Assembly: GCF_965363235.1 (NCBI RefSeq)
Contig: NC_134842.1
Coordinates: 31,062,958-31,126,957 of the forward strand
From: Mytilus galloprovincialis
Taxonomy: Eukaryota; Mollusca; Bivalvia; Mytilida; Mytilidae
Length of the DNA stretch: 64,000 bases
Direction of reading: 5' to 3'
Shown: positions 32,201-41,340 of the stretch, one piece after another
Layout: each line of letters opens with the position of its first letter
Position numbering within the stretch: position 1 is the stretch's first letter
Translations under genes and position numbers: made by a program
The notes under the pieces: model-generated
Seen by the model: only the letters and a program-made list of their open reading frames with translations
Told to the model about the DNA's origin: nothing
Databases searched by the model: none

Positions 32201-33015
32201 GTATTAATCAGTTCTTGGTAATCTTTATCTTGCAAAATTGAATTGTTAATTTTCCAATACCCATTGCCCCTTTCTGATACCCCTGGCTTAAATTTTAGAA
32301 ATACGCTTTGGTGGTCAGTAGACCGAATAACAGCTGGTTTGATTTTACAAAATTCTACCAGTGGTAAAAAATCTGACCCAATAAAAATCATGTCAATTCG
32401 ACTAGCTTGTGACTTATCTCTTCTTCTCCACGTGAATTGCTGTTTATTTTCATGTAAGTTTCTCCATATATCTGTTAGTTTGTTAGATTTAATCAAGTTT
32501 TTTAAACCATGTACAGGTTGAGTAAATTTACATGGACGTATAGATTTTCTATCAATTGGTTTTATTGTCTCGTTAAAATCGCCCCCAAGTATTGCTATTC
32601 CTAGACCGTGTTCCTTTAAATTATCGCTGACTTTTTTAAAGAAAGAATTTCGTGATGTTTTACAGTTAGGTGCATATACATTAATAAATGTAAAAATTGA
32701 GTTATTCATTTGCACATTGATAAGCACCAATCTTCCGTCCCTATCAATAAATTTATTAATTAGTTCGTAGCGTAATGATTTTTTAATTAATATAGCTACA
32801 CCCCTACTAGCCGTAGTACCATGACTACAAAACGCATCATATGCTGTTTTATTATTTATATCCCTTTCGATAATTTCATCAAGATGTGTTTCTTGCAAAA
32901 AACTTATGACACTTTTTTGAGCGGTAACCCATTCTATTACTCTATTTCTTTTTTCTCTTGAATTAATTCCGTTTACGTTGAGACTACATAGATTAACTGT
33001 ATTTGTAAATGTCAT
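29215..33015 (-). CDS. LINE ORF2: endonuclease and reverse transcriptase, 1266 aa
   Basis: The N-terminal apurinic-type endonuclease shows SLNVNGIN (11-18), FLQETHLD (39-46), FINVYAPN, GGDFNE, SRIDMIFI and a RSTDHQSV block. The reverse transcriptase shows KSPGLDGLTVEFYR, RPISLLNIDFKI, FVDFTKAFDSLEW, RGIRQGCPLSALLF and QLADDTTLFC, where LADD replaces the common YADD, as in many Tx1-type elements. Near the C-terminus CNFCNLEEDYAHYFFNC is the C-x2-C-x7-H-x4-C motif typical of L1-group ORF2. The protein nicks target DNA and copies the element RNA into the nick. The frame is complete from ATG to stop. Its low GC matches the window. Confidence 0.95.
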   Translation of the reverse strand: MTFTNTVNLCSLNVNGINSREKRNRVIEWVTAQKSVISFLQETHLDEIIERDINNKTAYDAFCSHGTTASRGVAILIKKSLRYELINKFIDRDGRLVLINVQMNNSIFTFINVYAPNCKTSRNSFFKKVSDNLKEHGLGIAILGGDFNETIKPIDRKSIRPCKFTQPVHGLKNLIKSNKLTDIWRNLHENKQQFTWRRRDKSQASRIDMIFIGSDFLPLVEFCKIKPAVIRSTDHQSVFLKFKPGVSERGNGYWKINNSILQDKDYQELINTLIDKYNFEKESLDCRLLWDGFKIAVREVTTNYCKNKAKLTKGRRYTLEKELEEIIKLRDEINIDDDKIEKEINGIEEELNKIYEEKAKGAQVRSREKWVEFGEKNNSYFLGLEKKRQVKKSISKLMGDNGEIISDQEKLLNKIKDYYENLYNKKGLNKDLTEKYITDTKLECTVDENDKLICDGKITVEECTYGIFKMKLNKSPGLDGLTVEFYRCFWNKLKSLLVNVLNTGYDRNSLSYSQRTSILTLIFKKGDPLLLENYRPISLLNIDFKILSYVLAQRLKRVLPKIINEDQTGYVKNRFIGFNLRQIQDVIDYSETYKIEGALVFVDFTKAFDSLEWDFMLGTLKHFGFNESFIKWVKTMYTDVQTCVMNNGWVSEIFKNSRGIRQGCPLSALLFVFAVEIMALKLRNSNEVKGITIKLDGKSHSIKISQLADDTTLFCKDKNDVISAMNIIEIFGSFSGLLVNRNKTEGLWIGKLKSCKDKIAGINWGDKPIKALGVFFGHDKDECEKLNWNCKIEKMMKLFKTWEKRNLSILGKILIIKALILPLFTFLGSVCLTPENYLKEIETRSFKYIWDGKPDKVKRNLITLPYEKGGLQMVDFKSYFIALKASWVYRLVNGKFSNWKLIPFKYLKVSNNILVIFNMNLNDIKHLEYFKRVPEFYREVIKSWILTGGGQTKQAVTYAGIRKQTIWGNKFIAFHKKPIIFENWIKSDIIYLNDILDDTMSLSENYILNKLKCKVNWIAEFHKLKQSIPQNWIDIVKQENSVQSKVNIQRNKIIWKDRYFETTFFSNKMLYDSLVNSKKETSIGINRWLNILPLQEESNMNSLYNFIFKYLTENKLKIYRWKLLQFIVPTKKHLLQWKIANNSLCNFCNLEEDYAHYFFNCSYLTRFWQQFNELLKKSNLHFSIKLQHMIFGYKITDSKYYPINFLITIISFSIYKSYYVSEQKTKNIDVFKMFINEYTKRVDTNLNGHKAISPMLLSIKRHIVNE

Positions 33016-33769
33016 AGTTAATAGTATATAAATTATGCTTAAGTTTCAACATACTAGTATACAAATTTACAACAGTTACAATTTTATAACACTCAGAAAT
33101 ATTTATTACAGTTACATCAATCGAAACACAATTAAAATACATATTCATTATTTCAGTCAATAATGCATAGTTGTTACACATATCTATCATGTCTATACAA
33201 CCTACAAAATAATTACCTTTCACCTGGTGTGACCTTAAGCCAATTGTTCCGCTATTAAACCTCGTGAAAGTAATGTGTATTTTAAACGCATTGTAAATAT
33301 TTGGATAGTTTGATAGTGTAGGAATTACCGCATGGTAAACGTAATTAAATAATTTAGAATTCGATGTCTGTGTTTGAAAGGAAAATACTATCATGTAAAT
33401 ATGTATCAAATTAACAGCATGAACTTGACACGATTGAAAGGTGGACAATTTAATGCCGTTCATGTTTTTACGATTATAAAGTGTAGAACCAGAAACACAG
33501 CATATAACATGTTTCGAAATATTCTCAATCGTAGGATTTACGCTACTTGCAATGTTTTTCAATTCAATACAATGGAAATGGTTCGGTGCTTTTTTGTATA
33601 CATGTGCACTTGATATATATTTTGTGCATTTTTTATCGGATTGAAAAGTAAATTGTTGTGGACAAATATAAGTGCATACTGCCGGACTATATACGTACTC
33701 TACAGGTAAGTAGTTATTTTTCTCTATCGTATTACTTGTATATATTTTATTGATTTGTAGGTATCTCAT
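32993..33769 (-). CDS. Open frame between LINE ORF1 and ORF2, 258 codons
   Basis: The frame runs 777 bases without a stop in AT-rich sequence and overlaps the start of ORF2 by 23 bases. The product is rich in Tyr, Asn, Ile and Thr and shows no motif I know. A run this long is unlikely by chance at this base composition, but the protein does not look like a known domain, so it may be a relic, a spacer with biased composition or a lineage-specific ORF. Confidence 0.3.
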   Translation of the reverse strand: MRYLQINKIYTSNTIEKNNYLPVEYVYSPAVCTYICPQQFTFQSDKKCTKYISSAHVYKKAPNHFHCIELKNIASSVNPTIENISKHVICCVSGSTLYNRKNMNGIKLSTFQSCQVHAVNLIHIYMIVFSFQTQTSNSKLFNYVYHAVIPTLSNYPNIYNAFKIHITFTRFNSGTIGLRSHQVKGNYFVGCIDMIDMCNNYALLTEIMNMYFNCVSIDVTVINISECYKIVTVVNLYTSMLKLKHNLYTINYDIYKYS

Positions 33770-33783
33770 CAGTGATGTAAGGT

Positions 33784-34209
33784 TCAGAATGAAAAGTTTC
33801 TTGTTTTGTTCACCGTAAACCGTGTTACTATAAATAGCATAGGTAAAAACCTAATTCCTATGTTTATAATGTAAACATTGAACAGCTGATGTATGATTAC
33901 ATGTATCATAATAGTTAAACAACATTTACACACTACATTTGACATTTTCACATTTTGGTTACATGTTTCACATTTTAGTACAACTTCACATTTGAAAAAT
34001 ACTTCTCCATAGCAACTTTTAACTCTTTTAAAGAGCTTTAAACTTTTACATATTTTTATTATTTTTTTAAATGATATCAAATTAAGATAAAATTTCAGCA
34101 AAACAAAAATAAAACTGAAACTGATTAAGCAAAAGTTACAATTTATGTTTTGTCTATTTGATTGGTAAACTCTTGAAATGAGCTGTAATTTATTTGTCAT
34201 TTTTGTCAT
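33784..34209 (-). CDS. Second open frame between LINE ORF1 and ORF2, 141 codons
   Basis: It begins 76 bases after the ORF1 stop and ends 14 bases before the start of the 258-codon frame. The product has two hydrophobic stretches and a Cys-rich centre (KCETC, VCKCC). Part of it comes from short direct repeats of 'ttcacatttt', which may keep the frame open by chance. Confidence 0.22.
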   Translation of the reverse strand: MTKMTNKLQLISRVYQSNRQNINCNFCLISFSFIFVLLKFYLNLISFKKIIKICKSLKLFKRVKSCYGEVFFKCEVVLKCETCNQNVKMSNVVCKCCLTIMIHVIIHQLFNVYIINIGIRFLPMLFIVTRFTVNKTRNFSF

Positions 34210-34285
34210 TTTTTTTTTAGTTAATTTGTATGATAAAACTATTGTACAATCATTGTCATTGTTTTGTGATTTCTATACATTTGAA

Positions 34286-35632
34286 TTATCCTTTACTCTT
34301 TTTAGTTCCAATATTTCCACTAGTTTTGTCATGCAAAGCTTCTGTAGGTGTTGGAGGTGATCTGTCACTTGCATTTACTATTCTCCTATGTGGTGTTTTA
34401 ACAAATCTATCAATTGGAGGTTGTGCTTTGTCTACATTGTCACTATTTCCATCTTTATTTCTTTTTGGTGCAACTGTCTTGCTAGTAGATGCTTTGATGT
34501 TATTGGGTTTTTTTCCAGATTGTTTTTTAGCAGGTGGTATTGTAGGAACTTCTAATTCAGTGTGATCTACATTTTCATCCTGATCTGTGTTGTCAACAGA
34601 TGCTATATTGTCATTCTCAGGTTGCTGTCTAGATTCATCATGGTCATGTTCATCAACAGTCTGAAAATTTTGTGGACAGTCTAACATTTTGTGACCACTT
34701 TCCTTACATGTTTTGCACACCCAGTCATTGGGACATTGGAATAACATATGGCCAGGTTGAAGGCATTTGTGACATGTTCTCTCTTTTCTTTCACTATTGT
34801 TGTTATTTTGGAATTCTGGTTGACCAGCATGGAAAATTCTCCCAAAATATCTTCCAATAGGCAGATTTCTGGGGATTGGTTTGTCTAGAGTCTTGCTAAT
34901 AACAAGCCTATCTCCTGTTTCACAAGCTGTCATTCTACCATCTACTCTTAGATACTCTCGAAATAAACCTTGTATTTCACAGCCTTGAAGGGTTAGGGCT
35001 CGGTGTATTTGCCCATCATCCGCAGAAAGGGGGATGTTTTTCACCTTTATGCGTATTGTGTCTTTTTGTAGCGTTGATGGGTTGTGAGGGTTTTGTGAGT
35101 GAAGGGGTACTTGCCTGCCACGTAAGTTTAACCCCTGTACCAACAAAGACAGTCTGTCACCCTCATTGTCCATATAAATTCGCCACATCTCTCTGATTCT
35201 CTGTATTCCCTTTATACACTGTTTAGGGACTTTGGCACTAATAGATTTGAAGATTTCAACATTAGTTAGCCATTGCGCCCGAGGAGGTTTTTCCGAGCCA
35301 TGCACATCTTGATCTTTTAGAAAAATTGGCTTAACAAGATCACTAGGGTCACTTGATTCCTTTGGTTTACTATATTGACTGATGTTTTCAATGTTAGTTT
35401 GTTCGGATAGTGTGTTAGCTTGACTTAAGTGTGTATCTGAAATTACTTCGGCGTAGGTCGCCATTTTTTCTGTGTTTACATTTTGATGAGCTGTCGATTC
35501 TTTGTTATCAATAAACGGTTCTATACCTTGTAGACCTTCTAAAAGCCTCAGAAAGCGATCCTGGGTCATTTTCTTACACAATGCTTCCACTTCTGCATTC
35601 ATTTTAGGTTTCGAAACAACGATTTTTATCAC
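34286..35632 (-). CDS. LINE ORF1: nucleic-acid binding protein with two zinc knuckles, 448 aa
   Basis: A low-complexity N-terminus precedes a central domain (APRAQWLTNV-like opening, DTIRIKVKNIPLSADDGQIH, RYFGRIFHAGQ) typical of ORF1 of Tx1/I-type LINEs. Two CCHC knuckles follow, CHKCLQPGHMLFQC and CKTCKESGHKMLDC, and then a basic tail. It would bind the element RNA. The first ATG is at 35632; Met11 at 35602 is an equally possible start. Confidence 0.92.
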   Translation of the reverse strand: MIKIVVSKPKMNAEVEALCKKMTQDRFLRLLEGLQGIEPFIDNKESTAHQNVNTEKMATYAEVISDTHLSQANTLSEQTNIENISQYSKPKESSDPSDLVKPIFLKDQDVHGSEKPPRAQWLTNVEIFKSISAKVPKQCIKGIQRIREMWRIYMDNEGDRLSLLVQGLNLRGRQVPLHSQNPHNPSTLQKDTIRIKVKNIPLSADDGQIHRALTLQGCEIQGLFREYLRVDGRMTACETGDRLVISKTLDKPIPRNLPIGRYFGRIFHAGQPEFQNNNNSERKERTCHKCLQPGHMLFQCPNDWVCKTCKESGHKMLDCPQNFQTVDEHDHDESRQQPENDNIASVDNTDQDENVDHTELEVPTIPPAKKQSGKKPNNIKASTSKTVAPKRNKDGNSDNVDKAQPPIDRFVKTPHRRIVNASDRSPPTPTEALHDKTSGNIGTKKSKG

Positions 35633-35835
35633 TTTTTGACGGAGTATTGTGCGATACGTCTTGACATATCAGGGGACAGCACTCTTTTTTGGAATGTTAA
35701 CTTTTATGGTTTAGGGTAATTAATTAAAAAAATAAATAAATTGAGAAATATATAATTAGAATGGGAATGACAATAACAAGGAGTTTATCACAAAAAACAA
35801 CAATATAGCTTTATATATATATATATATATATAAA

Positions 35836-36485
35836 TACGTCTGAGTCAGTGACAGCTCTACAACAGATCTATCCATCGGTTCACCAGCAATGATGGTGAA
35901 ACATGGCTGTGTACATTATGTATATACAACTCGTCTCAACATCAACCCAACAATGTTAGATCTGTAAATGGGATTCGAACCCATGCTACTGAGATATCGT
36001 GACACCTAATCGCCTGCACTGTAGCCGTCCCGCTAGACCACACGACCACTTGGGCTTCACAATAATAAAGCTTTCATTGGCCGTGTGTTACCTTTCCTCG
36101 TCAGTTTTAATCTAGCGCCGTACTACAGTACATGATATATTTTCTGTGACTGTATCTTCCATTAATTTGTAGAATCCTTTACTATAGATAATTGAGCTGA
36201 TCTGTAACAATAACATCTCCATGCCTTATATATCATGTACTGTAGTACGACGCTAGATTAAAACTGACGAGGAAAGGTAACACATGGCCACTGAAAGCTT
36301 TATTATTGTGAAGCTAAGGTGGTCGTGTGGTCTAGCGGGACGGCTACAGTACAGGCGATTAGGTGTCACGATATCTATGTAGCATGGGTTCGAATCCCGG
36401 CGAGGGAAGAACAAAAAAATTTGCGAAAGCAAATTTACAGATCTAACATTGTTGGGTTGATGTTTATACGAGTTGTATATATATA
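35836..36485. mobile_element. Palindromic element with two head-to-head tRNA-like SINE heads
   Basis: The arms 35925-36145 and 36225-36480 are inverted copies around an approximately 80-bp spacer. Each arm contains a tRNA-like promoter: plus strand 'gtgtggtctagcgggacgg' (box A region, 36326) and 'gggttcgaatcccgg' (box B, 36387); minus strand the same between 36045 and 35965. The outer ends are 'tatacaactcgtct' at 35930 and its complement 'cgagttgtatata' at 36470. 35836-35925 adds a segment also found at 12105-12200. The tRNA-like heads point outward. No protein is encoded. Confidence 0.75.
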
Positions 36486-36489
36486 CAAT

Positions 36490-37260
36490 CAAAATCTCTT
36501 ACTAATGATACTTGGAAGATCCAGAACAACTTTTCAGTTTTAAATGCATTGGATAAACCAAAGTAAGAAATAACAAACCAAATCAACATAAATAGAACCA
36601 TGCAAATATTACATGTTTTCAGGTTCTCGGATACCATATCACATATTAAAATTAAATCATGCAGAAATGTGTTTCTTTCTAATTTTGATTCGTTGCTGCT
36701 ATCCAAAATCTTTTTTTTGTTTAAGTCATGAGGAAATCCTTGCAATCGTCTGCTGCATTACGTAAATCTCTCCAGTGTTGTGTATTAAAAGTTACTTGAG
36801 ATATATCCTATTAATTTACAGAAATGTACATAGCATATACACAAAACACTCATAGTATACTGGGCAATGTAGATTTGATATTAAAAGCAATAATATCTAT
36901 GAATGGTCGACACTGGTTTTAATTCATGTCCTCTATGACAGTCTTGAACACTAAAACTAAATATTTAATAAAAGACACCGCTATTCTTAGTGTTCGGTAC
37001 ATGTTGGCTGACCCTATGGGAAAAACAAGAGTGCACACGCTGAAATGTCTCGCCTTTTATACTAATCATTGATATTATGTTGATAGTCCTAAGTATAAAG
37101 CTCAGCTTTATTACAACTGTCACATTAACTTAACATTAACCAAGATAACTAAACAAAGACCAATGAACCTTGAAAAAGAGGTCCAAGTCAGATGAACCAT
37201 GCCAGGCAGACAGGTACAGCTAACAATGCTTCTATACAACATATATAGTTGACACATTAC
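36490..37260. other. Intergenic stretch, nothing recognised
   Basis: No exon, RNA gene or repeat is supported. It lies between the SINE palindrome and a GCC-rich repeat end. Confidence 0.5.
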
Positions 37261-37284
37261 TTATAGTTTAAGAAAAAATAAGAA

Positions 37285-37385
37285 GTGAGCTAACGCCGCC
37301 GCCGTAGCCGCCGCCGCCGCCGGATCACTATCCCTATGTCGAGCTTTCTGCAACAAAAGTTGCAGGCTCGACAACCAGAGAATTC
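37285..37385 (+). repeat. Repeat end with (GCC)n run and short hairpin
   Basis: 'gccgccgccgtagccgccg' runs to 37322. 'cctatgtcgagctttctgca' and 'gttgcaggctcgacaa' follow and form an imperfect hairpin. I recall this terminus from several bivalve repeats. Confidence 0.6.
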
Positions 37386-37659
37386 TTTTTGTCAAAAAAC
37401 ACTGTCAAACATAGTTTTTTTACTATCCACACTGATCTGTGTCCACACTTATTATGTTATTGATATATTTATATATGTGTTACATGCATTTTCAGTCAAT
37501 TGTTGAAATGCTTAAGCTTGACAATCATTAAAACTTATTATTATGTCCTTATGTAAAAAAGCTAAAAAATACCTAGTCATTGTGTAGCACTCCTTAAGTT
37601 TTGAAACAAAATTCAAGAAATTGCCTTTTCTATTTCAATTGTTTTTAGGAAAACGATAT

Positions 37660-38050
37660 AATTGACAACTTTCGAGTTCGATGCATTTCCGTCAAAAACT
37701 CTGGTTTTAGTGAACGTCATTTGTGCGTTTAGGGGCGTCGTCACTTCCATTCCAATGTTGAGCGAGTGGTTGGAAAACTATAATTCTATATTGTACGAAT
37801 TATACGACAAATTGAATTCTCAAAATTGACAATCAGCAATGCTGTCATTAGGGAATTGTCATTAAGTACCTACAGAACAACCATTATTTCTAGTTTATCC
37901 TGCACAATGACGATCACCAAGACGCTTGATGAACGTAAATAGTGCAGGGATACAGGCGACCCCCTCTATCTGGTAAATGACGTCATAAAGGCGCGTATAA
38001 TTTACGAGTTTTTTCCGGTGACAGATGAACTCGAAAGTGGTCTATTGAGA
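37660..38050. mobile_element. MITE with ACTTTCGAGTTC inverted ends
   Basis: 'acaactttcgagttcgatgc' at the left and the complement of 'gatgaactcgaaagtgg' at the right form the termini, about 390 bp apart. 'aaaaactc' follows inward on both sides. No coding capacity is seen. Confidence 0.7.
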
Positions 38051-39480
38051 TACGTTATATGAAAACATCAAATATTGTTAAGAAAATATTTACTGGTTCT
38101 AAAAATTTGTCAATTCTTCTACAGCTGGAAAAGTTAGTATGCATGTATTTGTTTTAGCGTGACTACGTTAAGTATGAACCAACTCTGTACTTGGTACATG
38201 TATGATCTTCATGTCATGATTCGTTTATGTTTGCGTTCAGTATCACATATTTCATGCATATTGAGGACAAGATCAAATGAGTAAATTCTGCAATAGATTG
38301 ACCCGTATGAAAGACTGGAATTCGACTGCCGCTTAAAATGAAGATATGTTGGGTAGGGAGAGAAATGGCGCCATCCAACAGGTCTCCAACTGAAGAGTCA
38401 AAGATTTCTTAACAATCATACAACCTTGTACTACAGGCATCATATTAGACGTCTTCATTGATAAAATGCTAATTTATACATGGCCTGACACGTCCCCTGA
38501 TTGCAACATACAAGGTCGTGCTGGGTTGTAATATAAAAATATGAGTATCTTATCATTGGGTGTTGACAATATTATGAATTGAGGCGGCTGTAATTTACCG
38601 AGTTTCATTGTTTACGGGAATTTGAAATAAATCAGCTTAATATTTTGGATAAGTTCAGACATTTAATGATAGCTCATAATTGTATGCTTTTTCGGCGCTC
38701 AGGATGTCATTTGAGGTTTAGCTTAACAAACTTATGTTTTCTATTTTACGTTTTGTGGACTATATTTGTGCTTCATTTGTACGACTATCCTTCAACTTGT
38801 AATCTTTGTAAAAGCATGTTTCTGTTAATGACATGTATTTATCTAAATATTATTTTGTATCAATCGCATGTATCCTAAATTCAATATTGCCCAATTCACG
38901 TATGTTGAAATTAGTTTTTTTACATAAATTTCATGCTCGTGTCGAGAAAGTCTCAGGCTCCTTGCAGATGCGGATCCAGGATTTTGAAAAAGGGAGGAAG
39001 GCATGAAAGACAATTTAGACGAAGTTGGTTTGTATTTTTTTTAACCATTTACCCCATGTATTTATATATATAGCTTCATAAAGGGAGCGACCCCTCCAAC
39101 AGCCCTCCAAATCACCAAAGAACTGTAACTACAGTTAATATATATAGCTAAAGGAATCAGCGAATAGCATGTTGCATGGCAAAATATTCAAAGCTCATTT
39201 TCCAGAGGCCACCTTATTTGCCCGGACGGACCTTTTTTAATTTCCAACCTTCACGCTCGGTGATGCTAAAATGAATTGATGTACCGATTGTTTATTAACT
39301 CTTTTGTCTTTCACTTTGGACAAACACCTCTACCAATAACAGAAAATTTAATGGTACCAATTTATTTGCTCCAGATGTGCATTTCAAAAATTAATGTCCC
39401 TTTAGTGATGCTTTAAGTCAAAATATTATAAACCAAAAAGGACAAAACAGTATAGCCAATTTAAGCTGGGTAATCTGGTA
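38051..39480. other. Intergenic stretch with old repeat scraps
   Basis: 38965-39110 ('gcggatccaggattttgaaa', 'agggagcgacccctccaac') resembles a bivalve repeat. The remainder is unassigned. No gene is supported. Confidence 0.45.
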
Positions 39481-39484
39481 CCGT

Positions 39485-40250
39485 GTAATGTTCTTTCATT
39501 CATTGGTTATGATTCAATGTTTTCTGACAGAAGCAACACATGTCATAAGAAGAGCAGGCACTGTTAACTCTTTGGGATCACACGAGTCCAAACACGTTTT
39601 TTTTTAAATTGGTTCGTGTTATGCAATCTTTAGTTTTTTGTAATGTTTTGTAAATTTCTGTTTATTTGCCCATCTTTCTTACATTTAGGGTTTTTCCTGA
39701 GGCCGTGTTTTAATTCTCCCATGGTATTAGTAGTAGCCCAGTAGTCAGCACATATGTGTAAACATGAATTATCATTGATATGGTTATAATTATGAATTAA
39801 ATGTTTTAAAAACTTTAAAATTTTGCAAAAACCAATGCTTTCTACTTGAAAAATAGGATGATTTAGCCTTGTTGTATTTGGCAAAACTTTTAGGAATATT
39901 TGGTCCTCAATGCTCGTCAACTTCGTACTTCATTTGGCCTTTTTTTATCATTCGAGCGTCAATGTAGACGAAAAGCGCGTCTGCCGCGAATTCAAATTGT
40001 TAATCCTTGTATCTATGATGATTTTATTTATCCTCTTACAAACAAAACAAAGCCTGAAAAAAAGTTGGGTTTACATTTCAACTTATGTTATTGTAGAACA
40101 AGGTTTGTAGTTTACCAGATTAACCTCCTTCTTGATAACTATTATCAAATCATATGCAATGTAATCTGCCTAACGATAAATCAGGACAATAATAAATGTC
40201 AAATGTAATTTATGCAAATGATACAGTTATACCTATATATACCAGTCTGC
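39485..40250. repeat. Tandem duplicated segment, copy 1
   Basis: The start ('ttctttcattcattggttat') and the end ('gtagaacaaggtttgtagtt', 'tatgcaaatgatacagttat') match 40917-41340. The middle (39720-40030) holds an inverted relative of the repeat at 44300-44620, which copy 2 lacks. Confidence 0.75.
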
Positions 40251-40257
40251 TAACGTA

Positions 40258-40917
40258 TAAGGGACTTATCATTTTTTACCTAGGAGGGGAGTTGGTAATT
40301 TTTAAAGCAAACATATAAAATTTTCTTGATCCCCAAATAATGTTTCACCAATTTTATTTGACCCCCCCTGTAAAAAACATTAAAAAATGTGATCCCCCTC
40401 GATTAAGCATGCCAAAATTTTAACATGCAAAACACATATCATGTTATTTCAAGGAAATATTGAAACATGAAATATTCTCAGTGTAGTGTCCCAAAGGTAT
40501 TTGAGGAAAATTGACTTGGCATAGGGCTCTTCCATGGATATTAGTAAGCACAGCAAGCCAGTGCTTTAGGAATCTTTTTCTAACTTTTGTTCAGGTTATG
40601 AAGCACCTATATAGATGCATTTTATATTAGACAGAATCACACAAAATGGCAACTTCCTACATCACCAACGTCTTACTTAAAATTGTATGTGAATGGTGGT
40701 AAACATATATTTCTATTTGACTGTTGTAAAGATCTTCATGACATTTTGTCTTTTGAAGTATGTTTACTACTTATTTCCATGTGCAAAAAATATTGATCCC
40801 CCCACTTTGCTTTATAAAAAAAATTGAACCCTTCTTTTCCACATACAGAAAAAAAACTTGATCCCCCCTGTATTTTGATCAGCCCCGCCTCCTAGATAAA
40901 AAATGATAAGTCCCTAG
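40258..40917. mobile_element. MITE with GGGACTTATCATTTTTTA ends at the duplication junction
   Basis: The left end 'gggacttatcattttttacc' is complemented by 'ataaaaaatgataagtccc' at the right. The flanking triplets are TAA and TAG, nearly the TWA expected of a PIF/Harbinger-like element. The interior repeats the phrase 'gatcccccctgta' several times. It is non-coding. Confidence 0.75.
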
Positions 40918-41340
40918 TGCTCTTTCATTGATTATGATTCCATCTTTTCCAAAGGAGCAGCGCAATTGATGTCTTTAGTATAGCTGCAGACATTGTGAAT
41001 TCTTCCGGAGCACATGAGTCCGCCCACGTTTTTTTCGGGTTCGAGTTGCGCAATCTTTAGTTTTTCTATGTTTTGCAGATTGTGGTTTATGTGTCCCTCA
41101 AGTACACTGATTTTTCTCAGGCCGTGTTTTCTCCCCTTCATAAAACTAAAAGATTGGTGATGTAAAGTTAACATTTCAAGTATTGTTATTGTAGAACAAG
41201 GTTTGTAGTTTGCCAGATTAACCTCCTTTCTTATAACTGTTATCAAATCATATGCAATGCAATCCGTCTAACGATACTAAGTCAAAACAAAAATAAATGT
41301 CAAATGTACTTTATGCAAATGATACAGTTATACATGAAGC
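40917..41340. repeat. Tandem duplicated segment, copy 2
   Basis: It aligns to copy 1 at 39485 ('gctctttcattgattatgat', 'caggccgtgttttc') and 40060-40240, lacking the central repeat of copy 1. Confidence 0.75.

Larger units (their letters stand above)
29019..35698 (-). mobile_element. Full-length L1/Tx1-like LINE with target duplication
   Basis: The element spans about 29029-35688 on the minus strand. Its 3' end is a poly(A) tail (T run from 29027 on the plus strand) and the 5' end lies near 35688. 'ttggaatgtt' occurs on both sides (29019-29028 and 35689-35698), a 10-bp target-site duplication. ORF1 (34286-35632) and ORF2 (29215-33015) are both open without interruption, so the copy looks young and may be competent. 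The 5' UTR is only about 56-86 bp. The 1.27 kb between ORF1 and ORF2 holds two further open frames. Confidence 0.93.

Noticed and set aside
34230-34565. Plus-strand 111-codon frame opposite the end of LINE ORF1
   Set aside because: Antisense shadow of the ORF1 Lys/Ser/Pro-rich tail; its hydrophobicity follows from that composition.
35965-36050. Functional tRNA gene (also 36318-36400)
   Set aside because: The box A and B sequences are tRNA-like, but the acceptor arms do not close into a standard cloverleaf and both copies sit in a repeat palindrome with a SINE tail.
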